Positions 1-9,436 of a stretch of 64,000 nt of DNA are shown here, one piece after another; within the stretch, counting starts at the first letter, position 1, and each line of letters starts with the position of its first letter. The DNA comes from Fulvivirga lutea (GTDB taxonomy: Bacteria > Bacteroidota > Bacteroidia > Cytophagales > Cyclobacteriaceae). The stretch lies in contig NZ_CP070608.1 in assembly GCF_017068455.1 (NCBI RefSeq), forward strand, positions 2,027,488 through 2,091,487. Reading direction: 5' to 3'. Position numbers and translations under genes: made by a program. The notes below the pieces were generated by a model that was not told the origin of the DNA, did no database searches, and saw only the letters and a program-made list of their open reading frames with translations.

Positions 1-3000
1 TCCTGTTGTGTTTGTACCGTTAACACATCTGAAGCAGGGTTCGGGTAAACAAGTAGGGCAGAGGCTGCTTCCTCAAAGCCAGTTACAGTGATTACTTCAA
101 AAGTTTGTTCTACTGAAACTGCAGGAAGAAATTCTGCATCACCAGCCTGACTGGCACTCACTACCACTGTTCCTAAATCGGTAAACGAAACCACATTACC
201 GCTCACCGTTGCAGGTCCACTTACAATATCAAAACTCACTGTTAAACCAGAGGATGCACTAGCCGAAAGTGTAACAGAACCAGCTTCGAAGAATTGACTT
301 TCAATGGGTTCGAAGGTGATAGTTTGTTCGCTTCTATCTTCAACATCATTAATTGAAATAGTAAACTCCTTTTCAAAAGTACCACCGCGGCCATCATCTG
401 TTTGAACTCTGATAGAATAAGATGCTTTTGTTTCGAAATCAAATGATTCTAAAGCAATTAAATCACTGCCCGATAGATCAAAAGAGGCATTGTCTGAGTC
501 TCCTGTTCCTGCCACCAATGCATATGTATGTGTATCAGAAGCATCAACATCAGTTGTGCTGAAAGTGCCAACCACTGCATCAATGTCATTGTTTTCATCT
601 ATCGTATTGTTATCCAATGCAATATCAGAAGGAGCCGTGTTTTCTTCCCTTACAGTCACTGTCCATTCCTGAATAGCTGTCGGATTCTCAGCGGTAACTG
701 TATAAACAAAATCACTGCTAAAATCCTGAGCTACGCCCGATGCTGGATTAGCTGATGCGCCAGCAGAAACTGTAAACGTAGGAGTGAGGTTAGTAAAATC
801 AGTACCTGATACTACATCAATAACCACTGTATGATTTATATCGTCAATTATCGCATCGATAGCCTGTTCAGTAAAGCTGAAGGTTAAGATGTCATTGGTA
901 GTATTACTACAATTGGTGCTGAAGTTGGCCGCCTCATCTACATCTGTGAAGTTGGCTTCTGCATAGGCCACATCGTCCACAGTTATGCAGGTAAGGTTAG
1001 GGTTATTTGTTGCATCAAAACTTTGAATATCTATATTATTACCATTGGCAATATTTAGCTCAGTGAGTTGATTGTCATTACAATCGAAATATTGTAAATC
1101 CGCATGTTGACTTAAATCTAAAGAGGTGATTTCATTACCTAAGCAAAACAGTTCAATCAAACTGGTATTATTGCTCACATCTAATTCAGTAAGTTGATTA
1201 TTTTCGCAAAATAAGTATGCTAATGAGGCATTATTACTCAAATCAATTGATGTAAGTTGATTGTTGTCAAAACCCAAATCCACTAAAGCGGGACAATTAG
1301 TTACATCCAAGGACGTAAGTTGGTTAGAAGTAAGATCAACTTCTACTAAGGCAACATTGTTACTTAAATTTAAAGAACTGATTTGGTTATCTCTGATACT
1401 CAATACCGTTAATGCTGTATTTTGGCTAATATCTAAAGCAGTTAGTTGATTTTGAGAACAGAATAATCTGGTTATGTTAATAAAAGCCTCTATGCCAGTC
1501 AAGTCTGAAATAGACCCATTTGCTACATTAATAGTGCCTGTAAATGCCTCTGCCTCATCAAATGTTATTTCACCATCATCAATAGTATTGATGCTTGTAT
1601 TGGCTAATAGAGCTGTTTTGAAATTAGTGTCAGGTATATGAACAGCGTTGCAGTTTGTACTGAATTCAGTTTGTGCATCAATATTTGTGAAATTCGCTTC
1701 AGCAAAAGCCACATCATCAACAGAAATGCAAGTCAAATTTGGATTGCTTGTAGTGTTAAAGTTAGATATAGAAACATTATTGCCATTTCTTAAGTCCAAT
1801 TCATTAAAATCATTCTGCTCAATTCTTACAGTTGTCAAGTTTGGAAACATACTTAAGTCGAGGGCACCGGACAGGTTATTATTCTGAACAAACAATTGAA
1901 CTAAACTTGAGCCTTCTAAGGTTAAAGACGTTAATCCCATACCAGAAGCTCTCAAAAATCGAAGATTCGGATTATCAGATAGGTCGAGCGTTGATATACT
2001 TAGCCCGCCAACCCTTAGATCGTCCAGGTTGGTAAGGCCTGATAAATTGATTGCTGTAATTGGATTGCCGTAGATAAAAAGGCCTTCGAGTAATGTGTTA
2101 TTGGATACATTCAGATTTGAAATATTGCAACTGTATGCATGCAAGACAGTCAATTGATCATTAACAGATATGTTAAGCCCTGAAAGATTGGGGTTTCTAT
2201 CCAACCTTAAATCTTCAAGTAATAGATTGTTGGATAAATCAATGCTAGTTATATCATTTTGATCGACCCAAAGTGTAGTTATTTGCCCATTATTACCCAG
2301 ATCAATTTCTGTAAGTTGATTATTACTTAGTATTACCTCGATAAGAGTAGGGTTATTGCTCAAGTCTATCTCTGTCAAATCATTTCCGCTTAAAGAGAGA
2401 TAATCCAAGGACTCATTATTAGTTAGATCAATTGAAGTGAGATTGTTGTTGTTAGCAGCTAATACATTAAGTGCTGTGAATGCTTCTATACCAGTTAAAT
2501 CCGATATGTTCAGACCTGCTAATTGTAGGTTATTGATAACCTCTGCCTCCTGATAACTAATCTCAGTAGGATCACCATCTGTGTTGATTGATCCGTTTGC
2601 TAAAAGGGCTGCTTTAAAATTGGCATCAGGTATGTTGACGACACAATTTTCATTACCGTCATTGATTGTCCAGTTGTTTGGTCCTGCAAGTAGAGTGTTT
2701 CGTGCTGTTGAGCCCAAGCAGTAATCTACATTGAGTGCTCCTAAAGTTACATTGGGTTGTACTGTTTGAGCTGCCCAACCCTGAAGAATTTTATCATAGT
2801 TGATTTGAGAAAGTCCGCTGTCATCAAACATGTTTGGCATATGTGTTACACTGCTGATATCCCAACTACTCAAATCCTGATTAAAGGCGGAAGCATCATG
2901 AAACATTTCATCCATTCGTACAGCATTACTTACGTTCCATCCGCTTATGTCCTGATTGAAAGAAGAAGCTTCATGAAACATACTATTTATATTAATGGCT

Positions 3001-4784
3001 TTGCTCATGTTCCAACCAGATAAGTCTTGATTAAATGAGGTTGCTTTGTAAAACATATAATTCGCACGTTCAAGATTACTTACATCCCAACCAGATATAT
3101 CCTGATTAAATATGACGGCTTCTTGGAACATACCTTGCATAATAGTGACATTCGAAGTGTTCCAGTCAGAAATGTCTTGATTAAAGATGGTGGCACCATG
3201 GAATGTTCTGATCATTTCAGTGATGGTAGAAGTGTCCCAATTACTAACATCTCCATTGAAATTTGAACAGCTGGTAAAGGTTCGTTCTAAGGAGGTAACG
3301 TTTGACAAATTTGGAGCATCTGTTGCATCACTTGTAAGGTTAGTGCAGCCTCCAAAGGAAGCTTCCATGGAAGACCATTTAATATCACCCCATTGCTCTA
3401 TCGTTAGAAGTTTTTCTTTATCTCCACCAAAGTTGAAATAGATGTGAGGAAAATCCCCAGAAATCTGAACGGTGTATGTACCGGCACTGGCATAGGTATG
3501 AGTAATGCTGCCATTAACTCCAGTGTCACTGCTTCCATCTCCCCAGTCCACATCATAATTATAGATTACACCACCTTTTACAGGAATCGTAATTTGGTTA
3601 GCAGCAGATGTACCTGGATTATCGGTTTTCCATGTAGTTATAAAGGGTAGACATTCTTGCCCTGCATCTGTAAATACCCATCCATGATCGTTGATGAGAT
3701 TATCTCGCTCCGTGCTTGAATGACAAAAACTAGTGCCACTTGCTCCAAATTGAACACCAGACTGAACTGACTGGGGTGCCCATCCGACTAAAAGATTATC
3801 ATAGTTGGTGGTTGATAAACCAGAGTTATTAAACATTTCAGTCATGTTGGTTATGGTAGACACATCCCAACCTGCTAAATTCTGATCGAAATTATCTGCA
3901 AATGAAAACATGGAAGCAGTGTTTGTTACTCCATTCATATCAAACCCTGATACATCACCATTAAAAGAGCTATTATCAAAGAACATTGCAGACATATTAG
4001 TTGCGGCTGTTGTGATCCATGTTGTTAAGTCTTGATTAAAACCACTTTCTCTAAACATGTGAGAGAAGTTTGAGGCATTAGATACATCCCATTCATCAAG
4101 TGGTTGGTCGAAGGATGTTGCTTGTCTGAACATCATTTCGAAATTTGATACATTCGAAACATCCCAATCATTTAAATTTTGATTAAAAGCACTTGCGTAT
4201 GCAAACATGTAAGACATATTATTAACGTTGCTTACATCCCAATTGGAAATATCTCCATTAAAGCTGCTCGCACGGAAAAACGTTGCGTACATTATGGAAA
4301 CGTTGCTCACATCCCAATTATTAAGGTCGCCATTGAATGATGAAGCTTTTGAGAACATGCCTTGGATGGTTGATACATTTGTTAAGTTAGGAGCATCAGA
4401 CGCATTACTAGTTACATTCGAGCATCCAAAAAATGCATTCATCATACTGGTCCATTCAATAGCCCCCCACTGCTCAATGGTCAAGATTTTGTCTTTATCT
4501 CCGGAATCATTAAAATATATTCTAGGAAAGTCACCCGAGATTGAAAGAGTGTAAATACCCGGTGAAGTATAAGTATGAGTTATATTGCCTGTAACACCCG
4601 CATCACTGGAGCCATCACCCCAATTCACAGTGTAGTTATAACCAGTGCCAGTGGTGGGAATGGTTATCTGATTATCATTAGAAGAACCGGGATTGTCCGT
4701 CTTCCAGGTGGTTACAAAGGCCTGACTTTGAGCCAGTCCATATGTTACCAATAGCATAAATAAAGTGTGTGTAAACTTGTTCAT
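1..4784 (-). CDS. BspA-like leucine-rich repeat surface protein with T9SS sorting domain (3' end beyond window)
   Basis: A giant predicted cell-surface or secreted protein; at least 1594 codons are visible and the frame is still open at base 1. The ATG at 4784 is followed by a short signal peptide (MNKFTHTLF... ending near LAQSQ). Two homologous blocks follow (about residues 20-375 and 380-700). Each has a PKD-like start with a WGDGSSD motif and then DUF285 repeats of the FNQDISGWDVSNV type. Then come two LRR blocks opening with IPD(A/T)NFK (about 715-1040 and 1047-1295), a DUF5018-like segment, a cadherin-like domain, an Ig-like domain and the start of a type A sorting domain (VYPNPASD). Export would be by Sec then the type IX system. 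Adhesion or protein binding is the usual guess for this family; no ligand can be read from the sequence. The 3' 1.5 kb nearly duplicates the gene ending at 5680. Confidence 0.9.
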   Translation of the reverse strand, partial: MNKFTHTLFMLLVTYGLAQSQAFVTTWKTDNPGSSNDNQITIPTTGTGYNYTVNWGDGSSDAGVTGNITHTYTSPGIYTLSISGDFPRIYFNDSGDKDKILTIEQWGAIEWTSMMNAFFGCSNVTSNASDAPNLTNVSTIQGMFSKASSFNGDLNNWDVSNVSIMYATFFRASSFNGDISNWDVSNVNNMSYMFAYASAFNQNLNDWDVSNVSNFEMMFRQATSFDQPLDEWDVSNASNFSHMFRESGFNQDLTTWITTAATNMSAMFFDNSSFNGDVSGFDMNGVTNTASMFSFADNFDQNLAGWDVSTITNMTEMFNNSGLSTTNYDNLLVGWAPQSVQSGVQFGASGTSFCHSSTERDNLINDHGWVFTDAGQECLPFITTWKTDNPGTSAANQITIPVKGGVIYNYDVDWGDGSSDTGVNGSITHTYASAGTYTVQISGDFPHIYFNFGGDKEKLLTIEQWGDIKWSSMEASFGGCTNLTSDATDAPNLSNVTSLERTFTSCSNFNGDVSNWDTSTITEMIRTFHGATIFNQDISDWNTSNVTIMQGMFQEAVIFNQDISGWDVSNLERANYMFYKATSFNQDLSGWNMSKAININSMFHEASSFNQDISGWNVSNAVRMDEMFHDASAFNQDLSSWDISSVTHMPNMFDDSGLSQINYDKILQGWAAQTVQPNVTLGALNVDYCLGSTARNTLLAGPNNWTINDGNENCVVNIPDANFKAALLANGSINTDGDPTEISYQEAEVINNLQLAGLNISDLTGIEAFTALNVLAANNNNLTSIDLTNNESLDYLSLSGNDLTEIDLSNNPTLIEVILSNNQLTEIDLGNNGQITTLWVDQNDITSIDLSNNLLLEDLRLDRNPNLSGLNISVNDQLTVLHAYSCNISNLNVSNNTLLEGLFIYGNPITAINLSGLTNLDDLRVGGLSISTLDLSDNPNLRFLRASGMGLTSLTLEGSSLVQLFVQNNNLSGALDLSMFPNLTTVRIEQNDFNELDLRNGNNVSISNFNTTSNPNLTCISVDDVAFAEANFTNIDAQTEFSTNCNAVHIPDTNFKTALLANTSINTIDDGEITFDEAEAFTGTINVANGSISDLTGIEAFINITRLFCSQNQLTALDISQNTALTVLSIRDNQISSLNLSNNVALVEVDLTSNQLTSLDVTNCPALVDLGFDNNQLTSIDLSNNASLAYLFCENNQLTELDVSNNTSLIELFCLGNEITSLDLSQHADLQYFDCNDNQLTELNIANGNNIDIQSFDATNNPNLTCITVDDVAYAEANFTDVDEAANFSTNCSNTTNDILTFSFTEQAIDAIIDDINHTVVIDVVSGTDFTNLTPTFTVSAGASANPASGVAQDFSSDFVYTVTAENPTAIQEWTVTVREENTAPSDIALDNNTIDENNDIDAVVGTFSTTDVDASDTHTYALVAGTGDSDNASFDLSGSDLIALESFDFETKASYSIRVQTDDGRGGTFEKEFTISINDVEDRSEQTITFEPIESQFFEAGSVTLSASASSGLTVSFDIVSGPATVSGNVVSFTDLGTVVVSASQAGDAEFLPAVSVEQTFEVITVTGFEEAASALLVYPNPASDVLTVQTQQ

Positions 4785-5143
4785 GGTTATAGGGTTTAAT
4801 TAAAAATCATCCATGAAGTACACTTATTATTATGTCCATTTACCTAGACTCTAGGGCTAGTTTTGTACCTACCCACCCGGGTAGTTTTTATATAATCTTG
4901 GTATAATTATATAACCACATGCAAAAGTGAAGTAAAAGAAGATTAGTTTAGTATTTGAAGCAATGACTTATTATTCCTTTATACAAAGAATGAAATATAC
5001 ATTAATGGGTAAGGTGCTTGTTTACCTGGTTAAGAAATAACTTGGAAGTGATGCAAGTAACTAGTAGGGGAAGAAGAGAGGAATTGTCAAAAGAATATCA
5101 GCACCCCCACCCAAACAGGCAGAGGCTAGCTGACATACACACA
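4785..5143. other. 359-bp intergenic region upstream of the first repeat protein
   Basis: There is no convincing gene between the lipoprotein stop and the repeat-protein start. The start-proximal part carries the 89-bp repeat described separately. The remaining ~240 bp (4900-5143) is AT-rich with no hairpin followed by a T-run and no tRNA-like fold that I could see. It probably contains the promoter for the minus-strand gene starting at 4784. Confidence 0.6.
4811..4899 (-). repeat. 89-bp upstream element, copy A
   Basis: This is identical base for base to 9303-9391. It lies 26 bp before the ATG at 4784, the same distance as copy B from its gene, although the 26-bp leaders differ. It contains a 13-bp palindrome CCTAGACTCTAGG (4843-4855) and the inverted repeat CTACCC-ACCC-GGGTAG (4869-4884). 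Conserved position, symmetry and sequence suggest a promoter/operator region shared by the two repeat-protein genes, though a recent duplication alone could also explain it. The adjacent LuxR-type regulators are candidate binders, which is inference. Confidence 0.75.
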
Positions 5144-5593
5144 CTATTCACTTACCAAGTGAAATTGGTATTCTCCGGAAACCGATTCTACTCGGCCACC
5201 TGTTGGTACTGCATCGGCAGTAAATGTTAAGGTTAACGCATTAGAAGTAACACTCACTACTATCTGAGTATCACCATCTCTTAGAATTAGGCTTGGGTTA
5301 TTGTCTATAAAATCCCAGTTGCCTGATGGTTCCCAAACAGGGCTTAGACCATTTTCTGTGGTATAGGTTTTATTTCCAATATTTAGCTTAAATCCTGCAA
5401 ACTGACTGGTTACATCAAAACCATCTTTGGTTACTCCGTCACTACCCAATACCCAGTTGGTACCGTTGTTTTGAAGTGTTATTAATTGTTGATCTGTTTC
5501 GCTTGGTGTTGATTCAGAGTCGTCTTTGCAACTCGTAAATGTCGCCACCCAGATAAAAACTATTGCTAATATGCTATATTTTATATTTTTCAT
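5144..5593 (-). CDS. Small putative lipoprotein
   Basis: A 149-aa protein with a signal peptide ending in a lipobox (FTSC, Cys about residue 22) followed by an acidic stretch (KDDSE), as in Bacteroidota lipoproteins. The mature part is beta-rich, with segments NNGTNWVLGSDGVTKDG, FKLNIGNKTY and TLTFTADAVPTGGR, and a WEPSGNWDF core that suggests a small lipocalin- or immunoglobulin-like fold. I do not recognise the family. It lies downstream of the 1198-aa repeat protein on the same strand, separated by 86 bp containing a palindromic repeat, so co-transcription is possible but unproven. It was probably acquired with the surface-protein cassette. Confidence 0.75.
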   Translation of the reverse strand: MKNIKYSILAIVFIWVATFTSCKDDSESTPSETDQQLITLQNNGTNWVLGSDGVTKDGFDVTSQFAGFKLNIGNKTYTTENGLSPVWEPSGNWDFIDNNPSLILRDGDTQIVVSVTSNALTLTFTADAVPTGGRVESVSGEYQFHLVSE

Positions 5594-5639
5594 GATTTTA
5601 TATTTTAAGTGGACCCATCTCTAAATCACCTCCCGAGAG

Positions 5640-5676
5640 GAGACTTATTCCCCTCCTTGGAGGGGTTAGGGGTGGG
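5640..5676. repeat. Bacteroidota interspersed palindromic repeat (CCCCTCC type)
   Basis: CCCCTCC-TT-GGAGGGG (5650-5665) is a perfect 7-bp inverted repeat, followed by TTAGGGGTGGG. Just before it, CTCC-CGAGA-GGAG forms a second small hairpin. GC-rich elements of this form recur in intergenic regions of many Bacteroidota genomes, as I recall. It sits between the 1198-aa gene and the lipoprotein gene and could attenuate transcription between them. Confidence 0.6.
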
Positions 5677-5679
5677 TAT

Positions 5680-8600
5680 TTATTTTTTAATGATTTTATG
5701 AGTAGTTACGCCTTGTGCATCAGAAATTCTCAGAAAGTAGATTCCATTATCTAATTGAGAAATATCATTACCCACATTTGGTCTAACTTCCATAATTTCT
5801 GCTCCTTGAATATTCAGTAAACTGAGCGTGATATTCTCTCGTTGCGTTTGAACTGTAATCAAATTAGAAGCAGGGTTCGGGTAAACAAGTAGGACAGAGG
5901 CTGCTTCCTCAAAGCCAGTTACAGTAATTACTTCAAAAGTTTGTTCTACTGAAACTGCAGGAAGAAATTCTGAATCACCAGCCTGACTGGCACTAACTAC
6001 CACCGTTCCTAAATCTGTGAAAGTAACTACATTACCACTAACCGTTGCAGCTCCGCTTACAATATCAAAACTCACTGTTAAACCAGAAGAGGAACTAGCC
6101 GAAAGTGTAACAGAACCAGCTTCGAAAAATTGACTTTCAATGGGTTCGAAGGTGATAGTTTGTTCCCTTCTGTCTTCAACATCATTAATTGAAATAGTAA
6201 ACTCTTTTTCAAAAGTACCGCCACGACCATCATCCGTTTGTACTCTGATTGAGTAGCTTGATTTAGTCTCAAAATCAAAAGATTCTAATGCGATTAAATC
6301 ACTGCCGGAAATATCGAAAGAGGCATTGTCAGTATCGCCTGATCCTACTACTAATGAATAGGTATGTGTATCAGAAGCATCAACATCAGTTGTGCTGAAA
6401 GTGCCAATGACTGCATCAATGTCATTGTTTTCATCTATCGTATTGTTATCCAATGCAATATCAGAAGGAGCCGTGTTTTCTTCCCTTACAGTCACTGTCC
6501 ATTCCTGAATGGCGGTTGGGTTTTCAGCGGTGATAGTGTAAACAAAAGCACTACTAAAATCCTGAGCAACACCAGATGCCGGATTTACCGAAGCACCTGC
6601 AGAAACGGTGAAAGTAGGAGTAAGATTGCTAAAGTCCGTACCTGATACTACATCAATAACCACCGTATGATTCTCTGTATCAATGATGGCATCTATAACT
6701 TGTTCTGTAAAGCTGAAAGTTAAGATGTCATTGGCAGTATTATTACAGTTGGTGCTGAAGTTGGCCGCCTCGTCCACATCTGTGAAATTGGCTTCTGCAT
6801 AGGCCACATCGTCCACAGTTATGCAGGTAAGGTTAGGGTTATTAGTTGCATCAAAACTTTGAATGTCTACATTATTACCATTGGCAATATTTAGCTCAGT
6901 GAGTTGATTGTCATTACAATCGAAATATTGTAAATCCGCATGTTGACTCAAATCTAAAGAGGTGATTTCATTACCTAAGCAAAACAGTTCAATCAAACTG
7001 GTATTATTGCTCACATCTAATTCAGTAAGTTGATTATTTTCGCAAAATAAGTATGCTAATGAGGCATTATTACTCAAATCAATTGATGTAAGTTGATTGT
7101 TGTCAAAACCCAAATCCACTAAAGCGGGACAATTAGTTACATCCAAGGACGTAAGTTGGTTAGAGGTAAGATCAACTTCTTCTAAGGCAACATTGTTACT
7201 TAAATTTAAAGAACTGATTTGGTTATCTCTGATACTCAATAACGTTAATGCTGTGTTTTGACTAATATCCAAAGCAGTTAGTTGATTTTGAGAACAGAAT
7301 AATCGGGTTATGTTAATAAAAGCCTCTATGCCAGTCAAGTCTGAAATAGACCCATTTGCTACATTTATAGTTCCAGTAAAAGCTTCTGCCTCACTGCACT
7401 GTATTTCACTATCCCCATTTGTATTAATTGATATGTTTCCTACCAAATAAGCTTTAAAATTAGCATCCGGAATATCAATCATACACAATACTGAAGTACA
7501 ATCCTCACTGTAGCTTGCCCATGAATCTTTTTCTGGCCAGTTGGAAGAGCTGTAAGAAGCATCGTCTACTTGTATGCAGGTAAGGTTGGGGTTATTGGTG
7601 GCATAAAAGTTTACGAAATTAGTGTTGTTTCCATTGGCGATATTTAATTGGGTAAGTTGATTATTATTACAATATAATTCGATTAAGTCTGTATTCTGAC
7701 TCACATCCAAAGTTGTGAGTTGGTTATTGCGGCTCCTCAAGTAAGTTAATCCTGTGTTATGGCTCACATCTAAAGAAGTAAACTGATTAAAAGAAACATC
7801 CAGAGATTCTAATGCCGTGTTTTGAGTTATATCCAGCGAAGTAAGTTGGTTACTTCCACAGCTCAAAAAAGTTAAGTTTGCATTCTGGCTCACGTTTAGA
7901 GAAGTAAGTTGGTTACTTCCACAGCTCAAAAAAGTTAAGTTTGCATTCTGGCTCACGTTTAGGGAAGTAAGCTGGTTATTTTCGCAAGCTAACATATTTA
8001 AAGCAGTAAAAGCCTCTATACCTGTAAGATCTGTTATGGATTGGAATGATACAATGATACTCCCACTGAAGCTACTTGCCTCATCACATTGTATTTCGCC
8101 ATCACCATTAGTATTAATCGAGGTGTTACCGACTAAATAAGATTTAAAATTTGCATCCGGGATATCAATCGTGCACCATGCAGCGCTGCAATCTTCACTA
8201 AAGTCAGCCCCCGCATCAATGTCTGTCCAGTTAGTAGTACTGTAGGCGGCATCATCAACCTGTATGCAGGTAAGGTTAGGGTTATTTTGGGCTCTGAAAT
8301 CTGTGAAATTTAAGTTATTCCCATTGGCGACATTTAGGCTTTCTAATTGATTATTCTCACAATATAAATTAGTTAAACTTGAATTTTGGCTCACATCCAT
8401 TTCAGTTAGCAAATTATTACCACATCGTAAATCAACTAAGCTGGCATGTTGTGATACATCCAAAGTAGTAAGCTCATTGTTCTGGCAAAACAATTGAGTT
8501 AGGTCTAAATTGTTGCTTACATCCAATGAGGTCAATTGGTTGTTATAGCACCTCAGTTGAGTTAAGGATGTGTTGTTGCTCACATCCAAGGATGTTAATT

Positions 8601-9276
8601 CATTGCTGAAGCAGTGAAGCACACTTAAGTTGGGCTGATTGCTCACATCTAATGTTGAAAGTTGATTATTATTACATATCAAGGAAATTAAAGATGTATT
8701 ATTACTGATATCTAGTGAAGTAATAGGATTAGTATTGACGTACAAATACTCTAAATCGGAATTGGAGCTAACATCAAAAGTAGAAATTTGATTATTTCCC
8801 GCATTTAACCAAGTTAGTTTGGTATTATTACTAACATCTAATGCAGTAAGTTGATTGTTATAACAGAGAAGAAAGGTCAATTCCGTATTATTACTCACAT
8901 CCAAAGATGTAAGTTGGTTGGAGTAACAGCTAAGGCTGGTTAGTGATGTAAATGCCTCAATCCCTGTTAGGTCAGAAATGTTCAAAAAGTTACAATCGAT
9001 CAATCCGGTAAACGCACTGGCTTCACTCACTTGAATTTCAGTGTCACCATTAGTATTGATAGCTGTATTTCCTACCAAATAAGCTTTAAAGTTGGCATCA
9101 GGAATATTAACATTCTGTGCTAATACACTCGACATGCATAGCAAGGCAGTGAGTAATGAGAGAATTATTCTCTTTGTAAAAAGTTTGTTGAAAATACCTT
9201 CATGAAATATATGATTACGGGCTAGGCCTCTCATCATATATGTCACTAATAAATTTGTGTGTGTAATTTTTTTCAT
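5680..9276 (-). CDS. Leucine-rich repeat surface protein with DUF5018, cadherin-like and T9SS sorting domains
   Basis: An 1198-aa predicted secreted or surface protein. Three LRR blocks (about residues 57-365, 370-595 and 600-845) each begin with IPDANFKAYLVGN and continue as 21-residue repeats of the NTxLTxLxCxxNQLTSLDVS type. Then come a DUF5018-like region (about 850-930), a cadherin-like domain (about 932-1033), an Ig-like domain (about 1035-1125) and a complete type A sorting domain (from VYPNPASN to HKIIKK). The signal peptide hydrophobic core is late (about 36-53, ending VLAQ). The first 34 residues look like an extra leader, so M14 or M15 (9237/9234) is an alternative start. However, MKKITHTNLLVTY resembles the start of the protein at 4784 and the 89-bp element is spaced to 9276. 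Binding or adhesion is inferred from family only. Confidence 0.9.
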   Translation of the reverse strand: MKKITHTNLLVTYMMRGLARNHIFHEGIFNKLFTKRIILSLLTALLCMSSVLAQNVNIPDANFKAYLVGNTAINTNGDTEIQVSEASAFTGLIDCNFLNISDLTGIEAFTSLTSLSCYSNQLTSLDVSNNTELTFLLCYNNQLTALDVSNNTKLTWLNAGNNQISTFDVSSNSDLEYLYVNTNPITSLDISNNTSLISLICNNNQLSTLDVSNQPNLSVLHCFSNELTSLDVSNNTSLTQLRCYNNQLTSLDVSNNLDLTQLFCQNNELTTLDVSQHASLVDLRCGNNLLTEMDVSQNSSLTNLYCENNQLESLNVANGNNLNFTDFRAQNNPNLTCIQVDDAAYSTTNWTDIDAGADFSEDCSAAWCTIDIPDANFKSYLVGNTSINTNGDGEIQCDEASSFSGSIIVSFQSITDLTGIEAFTALNMLACENNQLTSLNVSQNANLTFLSCGSNQLTSLNVSQNANLTFLSCGSNQLTSLDITQNTALESLDVSFNQFTSLDVSHNTGLTYLRSRNNQLTTLDVSQNTDLIELYCNNNQLTQLNIANGNNTNFVNFYATNNPNLTCIQVDDASYSSSNWPEKDSWASYSEDCTSVLCMIDIPDANFKAYLVGNISINTNGDSEIQCSEAEAFTGTINVANGSISDLTGIEAFINITRLFCSQNQLTALDISQNTALTLLSIRDNQISSLNLSNNVALEEVDLTSNQLTSLDVTNCPALVDLGFDNNQLTSIDLSNNASLAYLFCENNQLTELDVSNNTSLIELFCLGNEITSLDLSQHADLQYFDCNDNQLTELNIANGNNVDIQSFDATNNPNLTCITVDDVAYAEANFTDVDEAANFSTNCNNTANDILTFSFTEQVIDAIIDTENHTVVIDVVSGTDFSNLTPTFTVSAGASVNPASGVAQDFSSAFVYTITAENPTAIQEWTVTVREENTAPSDIALDNNTIDENNDIDAVIGTFSTTDVDASDTHTYSLVVGSGDTDNASFDISGSDLIALESFDFETKSSYSIRVQTDDGRGGTFEKEFTISINDVEDRREQTITFEPIESQFFEAGSVTLSASSSSGLTVSFDIVSGAATVSGNVVTFTDLGTVVVSASQAGDSEFLPAVSVEQTFEVITVTGFEEAASVLLVYPNPASNLITVQTQRENITLSLLNIQGAEIMEVRPNVGNDISQLDNGIYFLRISDAQGVTTHKIIKK
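7838..7963 (-). repeat. 63-bp in-frame tandem duplication inside the LRR gene
   Basis: Positions 7838-7900 and 7901-7963 are near-identical 63-bp units, encoding two copies of the 21-residue repeat LNVSQNANLTFLSCGSNQL(TS). The unit equals one LRR, so this is a recent whole-repeat expansion that keeps frame and solenoid register. The neighbouring repeats are clearly more diverged. Confidence 0.9.
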
Positions 9277-9302
9277 GACAATTTGGGTTAGTTATATAAT
9301 TG

Positions 9303-9391
9303 CCATGAAGTACACTTATTATTATGTCCATTTACCTAGACTCTAGGGCTAGTTTTGTACCTACCCACCCGGGTAGTTTTTATATAATCTT
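9303..9391 (-). repeat. 89-bp upstream element, copy B
   Basis: This is identical to 4811-4899, starting 26 bp upstream of the ATG at 9276. The palindromes are at 9335-9347 (CCTAGACTCTAGG) and 9361-9376 (CTACCC-ACCC-GGGTAG). It lies in the 160-bp gap between the TPR-LuxR gene ending at 9437 and the repeat-protein gene. It is a candidate regulated promoter. Confidence 0.75.
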
Positions 9392-9436
9392 AAAATAGTT
9401 ACATGAATACTGTGTAGAGTGAACGGTACTCAGAAT

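Noticed and set aside
242-442. Short open frame inside the first LRR gene (and its copy at 6078-6278)
   Set aside because: It is an out-of-frame reading of the cadherin-coding segment. The in-frame translation gives recognisable domains. Its presence in both copies simply reflects the duplication.
1050-2500. Regular repeats resembling a CRISPR array or satellite DNA
   Set aside because: The period is about 63 bp and in frame with an open protein; each unit encodes a leucine-rich repeat, and the units are too diverged for CRISPR repeats.
2757-3023. 88-codon plus-strand frame opposite the DUF285 repeats
   Set aside because: It is an antisense shadow of repetitive coding DNA; the minus-strand product matches a known domain throughout.
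5018-5230. 70-codon plus-strand open frame between the lipoprotein and first LRR gene
   Set aside because: It runs antisense into the lipoprotein coding region, and shows no signal peptide, membrane segment or motif.
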